In this document: positions 47,210 to 56,049 of the stretch, piece after piece
How positions within the stretch are numbered: the first letter of the stretch is position 1
Layout: every line of letters begins with the position of its first letter
Origin: Lobulomyces angularis
Taxonomy: Eukaryota; Chytridiomycota; Chytridiomycetes; Lobulomycetales; Lobulomycetaceae
DNA: 56,049 nucleotides
Assembly (NCBI GenBank): GCA_027604685.1
Contig: JADHYX010000114.1
Span: 1-56,049 of the forward strand
Direction: 5' to 3'
The notes under the pieces: generated by a model
Database searches by the model: none
Told to the model about the DNA's origin: nothing
Seen by the model: the letters and a program-made list of their open reading frames with translations, nothing else
Translations under genes and position numbers: made by a program

Positions 47210-49210
47210 AAATTTATATTTTTCATTTGAAAAATACTACTCAAAGTATACATTTATTTTCAATAGATGAAGGAGAAACTTAATTTTCGTTTTGCTTTTC
47301 TTTTTTATTTCTAAATGCAAAATTGATAATAATAATGAAAATCTTTAACAGGGAATTGGCATAAAAATACATAATAATAATTTGAATAGAATTTTGTATA
47401 TAAAATATATTTTTTGTTGATTTGATTAATTTTTGTTGGAAATGATGCCACTAAATCTTAAAAAATGAAAAATATCTGGAGTTTTTGAATTATTTTACAA
47501 ATTCAAATTACTTTAATTTACACTGGTTAATCAAAGAAAATGGTTTCACTTATTTTAATCATGCGACCAGTAATTTATACACCTGCACCAACCATTCCAC
47601 CAGAATCTCTAAATTATTCAGACCACCAGAACCTCCTAATCCTGACTCAGTTCCTAGTATCGGCTCTTCAACACTTTTGCCATAATGACATATTGGCAGT
47701 AGCTAATCACAATATCTCTAATGTAAGTTTGAACAATTTTAATTTTTAAGCAACTTTTTTTTTGTAATGTGGGAAATTTGAAATAACAGAAAATTAAAAA
47801 TTGAAAAAAAAAAAAAAAATGGTTTATTAAAAAAAAAAAAACAAGAAAATATTAAAAAAAAAAAAAACTACCATTTGGAATATCTAATTTATACAGTATT
47901 TACAGCAAGTTATAAAATTGAAAAGATAATGAGTTTAATTGTGTTTAATTCTGGTGCTGAAGCTATTGGAGCCATTCTTGTAAAGCTAATTATCATTTTA
48001 TTTTTCATGGAACAATCATTTTAAGCTATTTTATTTTCATGGAATTTTAGCCATTTTATTTTTATTCACACACTTGACCTCCCAAGTTAAGACTTTAATC
48101 AACTAAAACAAAGGATTACAAAGGAATACATGTTACATTTTATTAATTGATTGGTTTTTCTAAAATGACGGTTTCCGAAATGAGGTGGGAAATCCTTTTT
48201 TATGATGATTTCAGTGAATTACCAGTGATTTTTCAAGACTAATACTTTCATTTTCTAATTTTCTTAGTTTAGCATTGTATATGTTTTTTTGCAGTATGAC
48301 GCATATTGTTTAAGTCCAAATTTCCAATATAGTACTTGAACTTATTGTTTCCCTTCTACAAATTAAAATTCGTATCAACTTCCAAAAAACAAAAATATGT
48401 GTCATGTATTTTACAAGGGTTTGTGTAACAAAGAAACCCTTGCTTGTTTGTTCAATTAATAAAAGACTTATAACTTGATCTATTTTATACTCTTCTTATT
48501 ATTATATTATTTAAGTAGAACGCCGGTTACTGCTTATCTAATACAATAAGTAACCCTGTTTCACCCTAAAACCACCGCACTACGTAAAGCCACAACTTCT
48601 GAATACCTTTTGCGTCAGGACAATGCGCCAATAACGCCTACCAAAATTTTTCCGTACCGGGATGGCGTAGGCATCAAAAATTTTGAAACCCTTGCCTTGA
48701 TCAGGTAATTCCCTTAAGAATTATAAGAATTGACCAGTTACAAAATATCAACTTTGTCCAAATTATTATATTTCGAAATTTTTGAATATTCGAAAATAAG
48801 TTTGGCAAACCTACAAGCTTAAAAAAGTTGATTTTGGTTTATTAAATAGTAGATGTGATGGATGTAGTCAGGATTGTTTCTAGATTCTTTCTGGATTGTT
48901 TTCGCAGTTTGAAACTTTTTAATATTTTAAAATAGGAATCAAGATTCATATTCAAAATCATCACAAAGATTCACCGTCTGCATTGAATTGAGTGAGGCTG
49001 GCAATTTTCTTTCACTTTCCTGATTCTGATTTCTCTCAGCAAAATGTTCTACCGATCTAATTTAGCCATTCAAATTTAAAAAGATGTAGAAATAATTTTA
49101 ATTCTTTTTATTTACTTAGCTTTTTTTTTTTAAAGAGTTGTTAGGTAAATAATTACTACAACTATAGTGGTATGGTATATTATAGTAATTTTACATATTA
49201 ATTACTTCAA
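47210..49210. other. Gene-poor interval
   Basis: About 2 kb with no convincing gene. It includes a proline-rich open segment at 47620-47686 resembling the one near 42797, A runs near 47804-47867, and a GC-richer island with inverted repeats at 48414-48700 (separate entry). The rest has stops in all frames. Confidence 0.5.
48414..48694. mobile_element. GC-richer island with inverted repeats, possible MITE or solo-LTR remnant
   Basis: A segment markedly richer in GC than its surroundings. CAAGGGTTT (48414-48422) is inverted at AAACCCTTG both locally (48434-48442) and at the far end (48686-48694). Internal inverted repeats are GGTTACT/AGTAACC (48525-48531, 48549-48555) and GCCTAC/GTAGGC (48636-48641, 48667-48672). 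On the minus strand a TATA-like GTATAAAATAG lies near 48480-48490. No protein is encoded. A non-autonomous element, a solo LTR or a structured RNA are all possible. Confidence 0.3.
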
Positions 49211-50060
49211 TGGCGGAAAGTAAAGTTGACACTCCTAGTGCATCTTTAACCCAAGATGATAGCACTTACAAGTTTTGATATTATAGATTCAGAAGCAGTA
49301 CCAAAAACGATGTTAGTTTTTAAAATTATGTGTATGTATCGGTAGCTTCTGTCATTGGAAATAACGATAAATTCTGTTGCAATCTCCAATACACACCTCC
49401 GCTCTCTCTTTCTAAGTTACTTTTAATTGTTGTTCTCCACTGAACTCTTGTTTGATGTAGATTGTGTATACCCTAGCCAAGCAAAAGCAGCGCTATTCCC
49501 TTCAATTCGTATCAGATGATATGCTTATTAATAGTGGTGGCTTGAATTTTTCCAATGCAGATTATGATCAAACAATTAGATATTTATCTGAAGAATTTTA
49601 CTTAATTAATACTCCAACGATAGTATACGAAAAAATATGTAAAAGGACTAGTCTGGATAAAAATTGATGAAAAGTATAATTGCATTGATGCTACACAACA
49701 ATATTACAGATATTTGTAGAAATTACTCTCTATCTAATGATTCCAATGAGTTTTATGGCAAACCTAATCAAGATTGTTATCATGGTCAAAGCAGGTTCCA
49801 AAAGGACAATCAAGAAATATCACCGTTGAGTTATTATTCTTCTTCCTTTCCTTCGTCATCCACAATAGTACAGACACCGAAAATAACAGTTTAGATAACA
49901 ATCTTACCGCTAAAGTTGGATTATTGTCAAAACAGTTTAGATGGCTGTAATACCACCATTAATTCAATAACCACTTCTGGAATGGTAGTGTTAGCATCAA
50001 GCAGTTCTCTCCAGTTATATCTCGGCAAAATTTAGTAAATTTACCTTTCCAATTGAATCG
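49211..50060 (+). pseudogene. Broken or unresolved gene of unknown family
   Basis: Several coding-looking pieces lie in order but in different frames: MAESKVDTPSASLTQDDS, then TSFDIIDSEAVPKTM one frame over. After an intron-like gap ending gatgtag come TLAKQKQRYSLQFVSDDML and YDQTIRYLSEEFYLINTPTI (stop 49667). Overlapping in another frame are SNDSNEFYGKPNQDCYHGQS and SPLSYYSSSFPSSSTIVQT, then NNSLDNNLTAKVGLLSK. The Ser/Asn/Gln-rich parts look like a regulatory protein. Frame changes without good splice sites suggest a pseudogene, though undetected microexons are an alternative. Confidence 0.35.
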
Positions 50061-50474
50061 AGAGTAGTAATAGTAAATAAGTTGAATGTGATTTTATGTA
50101 CTTTTATCAAATGTAATTAAGGGCACATTGGTAATGTGTAACTCTTAGGGTTTCAGAATCAAAGAACAAAAAGAAAATTCCAAAGGTGTCCAAAAACGTC
50201 CATTTCAACTCCATTTCAATAAGTTTCGAACTTGCAGCAACTAAAATTTTTAAAGGTAAAAATTTAACTTCAATCTGCTGCATTTTCTCTTATTAACTAC
50301 TGTTAAAATCCTATTTTTTTTTTTTTTTTTTTTATTAAAAAAATTTAAAAAGTTAACTCTCCCTCTTTTTTTTTTTCTTTATTTTGGAATCTTATAAATT
50401 TTGTAAAAGTACATAAAAAAAAAAAAACAGTTTCTAATTTTCCATAATAAAATACTAAAAAAAAAATCCATTTT
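50061..50474. other. Intergenic upstream of the velvet gene
   Basis: AT-rich, with a 20-nt-scale T run near 50313-50332 and A/T runs up to the start codon. No gene seen. Confidence 0.5.
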
Positions 50475-51724
50475 ATGGATTTAAAAATGATTACTAACTT
50501 TAATATAACTGGATTACTAAGTCCCAAGCAAAGAAGTAATTTAACTAATGATAAAAATATACCAAAAAATATTAACGATAATAATTCTATTTTTACATAT
50601 GATTCTAACAATGATAACTTTAATGAAAGTTTAAATACTTCAAAAGTTTCTGAACCCCCTGATAACCAAAACAACTTTAAAAAAATCAAACTGGACTATA
50701 CAAACCCTACAACTGTTGATGAATCAACCTTACTGAAATCTTCTGCTAGAACAATGAATCGCCGTGCCTATACTGGTTCAAAAAAGTAATGTGTTCTTTT
50801 TTTTTTATTCTTTTTTATTTATTTTTTTTCTTCTCTTAAAAATTTTTATATTTCCTTCCCTATTTTTTTATTATCCTTATTAGATTTTGTTAATTTTTTT
50901 TTTCTTACTAAAAAAGCTATGGACTGGTTATGAGACAACAACCTTATCATGCTAGAATGTGTGGAAATACTAATAAAGATAGAAGATCTGTTGATCCAGT
51001 AAAATATAATTTTTTTGTATTTAATCTTCTTCCAGCCTCCTATTGTGGAACTATTTGAGATTGACGAAGAAGGTCAATTATACCCAGTGTATAAAACAAA
51101 TTTATTAAATGAAATTTAAAGATTTTTCTTTTTTTTATTATCAAGTATTAAGGAAAGTGGCTATTATTCGATGAGATGTGATCTTTGGTAAAAAAAAATT
51201 AATTTATAACGAAAGTTCAGTAAATAACTAAACTTTCAGGGATGAAGACGGACTTTCAAAAGCAAAAGCCGTCAAAAAAAATGGAAATCAGTTACCACTT
51301 ATTTTAGGTGATTTGATGGAAGGGTCTAGAATTTTGGTATTATGAATTGATTGCACTTTTTAATGTGATAAATTTAACTTTCAAATTTAAACAAATATCA
51401 AAAAGACTGATGATTTAGGTCGTGTTGGCACTTTTTTTGTTTTTAACGACATTTCAATAAGATATCAAGGAAAGTATAAATTGAAATTTACTTTTTATGA
51501 TTTGGAAAAGTATACAACCTTATACTGAATTTATTTAAGTTTTTCCTTTTTTGATTAGCCCCGATAAACCTGCTAGTTTAGCTAATAAGACTTCAATTAG
51601 AGCTGAAATTTTTTCAAATACGTTTGTTGCAATTACCGCTAGAGAATTTCCTGGGATGTTGAAATCTGCTCAAATCACTAAAATTTTTAAAACTCAAGGC
51701 TTAAAACTTTCTATTAGGAATTAA
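50475..51724 (+). CDS. Velvet-domain transcriptional regulator
   Basis: An Asn/Ser-rich N-terminal region of about 100 residues starts MDLKMITNFNITGLLSPKQR. The velvet domain begins YGLVMRQQPYHARMCGNTNK with DRRSVDPPPIVELFEID, its signature. Later exons give IKESGYYSMRCDLWDEDG, GRVGTFFVFNDISIRYQGKY and, at the end, AREFPGMLKSAQITKIFKTQ then GLKLSIRN, the usual closing motif. Velvet proteins (VeA, VelB, VosA, VelC) form dimers that bind DNA through a Rel-like fold and control development, light response and secondary metabolism. The domain reaches the C-terminus, so a VelB/VosA-like arrangement is more likely than VeA, which has a long C-terminal region. Six or so short introns are present. 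Confidence 0.9.
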
Positions 51725-52801
51725 TAAGAAAAAAAAAATATTAAGAAAAAAAAATTCAAGTTTTAAAAAAAAAAAGGAATGTTCTAAATTTTTGCTTAGA
51801 TATACTTTATTTCTGAATAGTTAATTTAACAACCATTTTTTTTTTTTTTCCAAAAAAAAAAAAAATAAAAGTAAAAAAATAAATGAAATAAAATAAAATA
51901 AAAAAAAAAAAATTTTAAATAAATAAATATGATGTTCTTGTTTTATCATTGCACTTTTTTAGTTTAATAATTAAGAAAATTATTCAAAATTACAAACAAA
52001 AAAGTATTTGATGTTTTAACAATGAAAATAAAAAAATATAAAAATTATATTTCTCAATTCTTTCAAAATATCTTCTTTCTTTTTCTTTTACATTAAAATA
52101 CACTTTTTTTTTGAGTGAAGCTGTGTAATATTTCTTGAATTTGAAATTAATGAAAGGTTAATTTTTTCATAATCTTTCATAAGGTTTCAAATAAATAAGT
52201 CGAATTTTCTGGTTTTGAATTTTATTTATTGGAGCTTGGTATTTTATTAGTCATTTGTATTTTTTTTTTGATTGAATAGAAAATATTTCATTATAATTCA
52301 ATTTTTTTTATTTTCAAGAACCAGTTCAACATTTTTTGTTTCTTTTAGTTCAATTAAAAAAAGTTGTATTATTTTGTATTAAATTTTATACTTCATTGAG
52401 CTATCATTTGTAATGAAAAAGATTAAAAATTATCACACTTAAAAGAATTTGAGTGTGGTTTTTCTTAATATGTTTAGCGATCTTCGCTGGTTATTTTTTA
52501 AAAATTTCAAAGTTTTCTGACATTTTCCTGCTAAAAAGTGCATTAATCAGGATTGTGTAAGTTACAATTACTTCCCGATGGATCAGATGATGCAGTTCCT
52601 TTACCAGATTTAAAAATTAATAAATTTACTAAATAGTTTAACAGTTATTTAATTTTTTTTATTCTTAAAATTTTGTTTTTTTTTTTTTTCCACTGTAATA
52701 TTTAAAAATTCTTTTTCAAAAAAAAAAATTTAATTTGTTACTTTTTAATTCAACAAAGGAAAAAATTAAAAAAAAAAAAATAGTAAATAATATTTTTTGG
52801 A
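51725..52801. other. Intergenic, homopolymer-rich
   Basis: About 1.1 kb between two plus-strand genes, with A and T runs and a candidate core promoter just before the Spa2-like gene. No RNA gene or open frame of note is seen. Confidence 0.5.
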
Positions 52802-55438
52802 ATGTCAGAATCAGAAACTTTTGAACAATACGCATCACTTCGACAGTATCTGGCTTCATATCTCTTTCAAAACAAATCTTCAAATTCTAATCAAAGAGCA
52901 AATGCAAGGGAAAAATTAACAAAGCTTTCGACGCAGCAATTTAACGAACTTTCTACTGACGTCTTTGATGAGCTCAATAGAAGACTAGCGGATTCTAGAG
53001 ATCTGCCTTTTTTGGCTGTGAGAGACGACTTTCATCCTAAGCGAAATCAGGCTAGGCAAAAACTTGCTACCTTACCTACTTCTAGATTTAAAGATTTGGC
53101 TTCTGATGTTTATTATGAGTTGGAAAGAAGGTATTTTTTTTAAATAAAAAAAAAGAAATTTAATTTATAAAAAAAAAAAAAAAAAAAAGTAGTTTAATTA
53201 TTTTTTATTCTTTTTCCTTTATCTTTTTTTTAAAAAAAAATATGGAATAACTGATTTGTTTTATTTTATTTTTTTTTAATTTTAGATTTCCACTAGTTAT
53301 TCAAAATTATTCTTCGAAATACGGTGACAACGTAAAAACTAAAAAAATTATTTTTGTCAATTAAAAAAAAATAAATTTTTTTTATTAAATAATTTAGGAT
53401 GGTACTATGTCTGCCGGTACAGATATGTGGCAGACTTCCAGTGAAAGACCTCCATCTGCCACTCCTAATCAACAAAACTCTTTTAATAGGGTAATTATTA
53501 AGTGATATTAAAACTACAGTTTTACAACTTTATTAAATAACAGTCGGAAACTCCTAACCGACCTGGATCTCGTCAAAATACTCTAGAACAACAATCTCGG
53601 ATACGACAGTCATCTCAAAAAAATGTTTATCAGAGCGACAGTTATAAGATATCAAATCCTGTTAATTTCGGTAAACAAAAATTAATTCTTTAACCTATAT
53701 ATTTTTTATGTTGTTAATAAGAATCTTTAGATAATTTAATGGCAGATTTAGGTGGAGACGTACCAAAAAATAATAATGATGAAGCAATTCTGAAATTAAA
53801 GAAGGAATATGAGGCAGTGATAAGAGATTTACAAACGAAGAATAAAAGATTAGATGATGAATGCGTAAAGAACACTTTTTTTTTATATAAATCAAAAAAA
53901 TTGTTTTATTTAATATCATTATTAAATTTTTATTTTTTAAAAATATATTTTTTTTTTTTTAAAAAAAAAAGAACAGTTCCAGAAACACAGTATATGAATT
54001 GAATGGAAAAATTTCTACTTTGAATAATAATTTGAAAGAATTAGAATCAAACTATCAAGAACTAAATTCTGAACACAAGAAACTAAAAGAAGAGTATGAA
54101 AATCTTCAGGATGATTATTCTAATCAACAAAATGTATTTAGACATGTTTTTTAAACATTTTATTTAAAGTAAAAAAAAAATAATAGATCGCTAATGATAT
54201 TAGAACTGAAGCAACTAACTTATTGGAAGAAATAAAGGCTTTATCAAGAAGAAATGATGAACTCATGGAAGAAGTAAAAAAAAAAAAAAAAAAAAAAATA
54301 GGAGTTTTTTGGTTGACATTAACAAAATCTGTTTGTAGAATAAAAATTTAAAATTGCAATCAGACGAAAAGGGAGGCTACAGCAAAGATAAACCTTTATA
54401 TAATGAAAAAAACCAAGAACAATATAGAGATATATTGAATCAAGAAACCGTTGCTTCATATCAAGCAGCAGTGGGCGAACTGTTACGAGCTGCCAGAAGT
54501 GACACACCTACAAGTGTTTTGGTTGCCATGAAGTCTATTGTAATTGCTTGTAAAGATATAACTGAAGACACTGAAGCTTTTGAAGCTTCCCCAGATAATA
54601 ATTTAAGTTACGAAGATAAAGATACCTTATTTAATGTAAAAAACAGTTTATCTGGAGCATTAACTAGCTTAATGGGAGCTGCCAAAAATCATGCAACGAG
54701 TTTTGGTGAGAATAAGACAAAAAAAATAAGAAAAAAGATCTGTCCATTAATTTTTTTTGTTTATAGGGAATAGCCCTATTTCGATTTTAGAAAATGCCGC
54801 AACTGACTTAACAAGTTGTATTGTTCAGTTAGTTCAGTTGCTAAATTTTAAAGGAGATTCCAGAAATTTGGAAGGACAATTTGAAAATGGGGGATATTTG
54901 GGTGAGGGAAATGGAAATAATTATAATGGCAGCAATCGAGAAATATTTGACTTGGATCAGTTAAAGGTACAGATTATAAAAAAAAATTTTAAAAATAAAA
55001 AAAAAAAAAGGAATTTTTAGAGCAGCAAACTGAGTTAATAGTTCAGGCAATTCAAAATTTGTTGTCTCAAATGAGACAAAGCACAACATTTGGACAAGAA
55101 TTCAAGGATACCGTTAGTGGAATAACTTCTATCGTAGACCATCTTGTTATTATTGCACACAAGACACTGAGTAAACCTGAAGGAAATGCATACAGACAAA
55201 AAGGAGAGATTATATTAGAAGATTTGAGTAATGCCAATGTAACTTTACAAAACTTGGGAGTAAATATGATTAGCAGTCCACAGAGTAAAACTTTAAAACA
55301 AAAACTGGCTAGCAGTAGTTACGAAATTGCAAAGGTAAATTTAAACTTGTATATTTTTTTGACTAAAACAAAATTAAAATTGAATTTTTTTTTTTTTTTA
55401 AAAAGTATGTTAAGGAGTTAATAAGTTTGATTGAATAA
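52802..55438 (+). CDS. SPA2: Spa2-like polarisome scaffold with tandem GIT/Spa2-homology repeats
   Basis: Two Spa2-homology repeats lie at the N-terminus: NQRANAREKLTKLSTQQFNE, LSTDVFDELNRR and then RNQARQKLATLPTSRFKDLA, SDVYYELERR. A Ser/Gln/Asn-rich linker (SSERPPSATPNQQNSFNR) is followed by a long coiled coil (LKKEYEAVIRDLQTKNKRLD through LLEEIKALSRRNDELMEEN). The C-terminal helical domain includes YQAAVGELLRAARSDTPTSV, SGALTSLMGAAKNHATSF and SSSYEIAKYVKELISLIE. Spa2 recruits MAP kinases and formins to sites of polarised growth. About ten introns are present. The acceptor before QQTELIVQAIQNLLSQ is at 55022, keeping the frame. The domain order matches fungal Spa2/Sph1. Confidence 0.9.
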
Positions 55439-56049
55439 GAAAAAAAAATATATATATATATATTTGTACAAAAAATAAATCATTAAATATATCATTTTGT
55501 ACTTTAAGTGTAGTCGTACTAATATGAAATTAATAAAAAGATAAAAAACATTTTTGTAATTGTAAATTTCCTTGTTTTTATTTTTTAATTTTCTTCCAAG
55601 ATAACAAATTTATAAAAAAAAAAAATTAAATTTTGCCAAATAAATTTATTTAAATGCATTATTAATTTTTAAAATAAAAAAAAAAATATTTTTTATAGAA
55701 AGAAACAAAAAAATTTTTTCTCTTTTTTTAATTTATTTGAAATTTTTTAATTTTATGTTTTGTACAACTTTTTGCATAGTAATTTTTTCTTCAATTTTTT
55801 TTTAAGATTTTCTTCAAGATTTTCAAATTGTTTTTTTTTGAAACAGTTGACAAGTAAGTCCAAGAATTTTTTTTTTTGCGTCCAATAAAAAAATTATTCT
55901 ATTGCAAAGAATGAAAATCCATGTTTTAGGAATGAGTTTTTTTTTTAATTTTTTTAATTTTTAATACAATAAAAAAAAAAACTCAAGTTTAAAATAAATA
56001 AAAAAAAAAAAAAAGTTTTAAAAAAAAAAAAAAAAACTCCCCTGAAGTT
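55439..56049. other. Non-coding end of window
   Basis: Extremely AT-rich with long A and T runs and a short (AT)n tract near 55450-55464. It holds the 3' end of the Spa2-like gene and no other feature that I can support. Confidence 0.5.

Noticed and set aside
48480..48700. Spliceosomal snRNA, 5S rRNA or SRP RNA in the GC-richer island
   Set aside because: Compared by eye with remembered consensus elements of U1, U2, U4, U6 and 5S; none was found.

Overview
The window is a gene-dense, very AT-rich nuclear segment of a eukaryote. Coding exons are cut by many short GT-AG introns, usually 40-60 nt with T-rich 3' ends, and gaps between genes are small. A velvet-domain regulator (50475-51724), a Spa2-type polarisome scaffold with tandem Spa2-homology repeats (52802-55438), an Avt1-type vacuolar transporter and a Siw14-type phosphatase point to Fungi. 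The base composition, intron density, an OSTF1-like SH3-ankyrin protein, an RlmN-type rRNA methyltransferase and a mucin-like receptor tail with NPLY/NPLF motifs fit an early-diverging lineage (Cryptomycota, chytrid or aphelid grade) better than Dikarya. The assignment is inference; no species can be named from the sequence alone.

Layout. 1-5 kb (+): the end of a Ser/Thr-rich membrane protein, anthranilate phosphoribosyltransferase, and an Avt1-like amino-acid transporter. 5-14 kb (-): an L-type cargo lectin with a KKxx tail, the Sey1 ER-fusion GTPase, a long non-coding interval, a small protein with an eIF4E-binding motif and a zinc ribbon, and an OSTF1-like protein. 15.6-16.6 kb (+): a Siw14-like phosphatase with a 7-nt microexon. 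17-22 kb (-): a large unrecognised helical protein and a protein with two recombinase-core-like DNA-binding modules. 22-26 kb (+): the Pol I factor Rrn7/TAF1B and a basic protein weakly resembling Cdt1. 26-32 kb (-): Erv41/ERGIC2, inorganic pyrophosphatase and Vps33. 32-36 kb (+): a NIP30-family protein and a peroxisomal ABCD half-transporter. 36-42 kb (-): two tandem DDHD phospholipases. 43-46 kb: Med31 (+), Tom7 (-), an assembly gap, RlmN (-). 46-50 kb is gene-poor: a 185-bp tandem duplication next to tRNA-Glu(CTC), a GC-richer island with inverted repeats, and broken coding remnants. 50-55 kb (+): velvet and Spa2; the last 600 bp are non-coding.

Several genes concern membranes and trafficking (cargo lectin, Sey1, Erv41, Vps33, two DDHD lipases, Avt1, ABCD transporter), but they are separate transcription units and not an operon. 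The ABCD transporter implies peroxisomes, and Tom7 plus RlmN imply a translating mitochondrion. I found no phage, CRISPR array, rRNA gene or intact transposon. The observations most worth following are the microexon in the Siw14-like gene, the eIF4E-motif/zinc-ribbon protein, the recombinase-core-derived protein, and the island at 48.4-48.7 kb.
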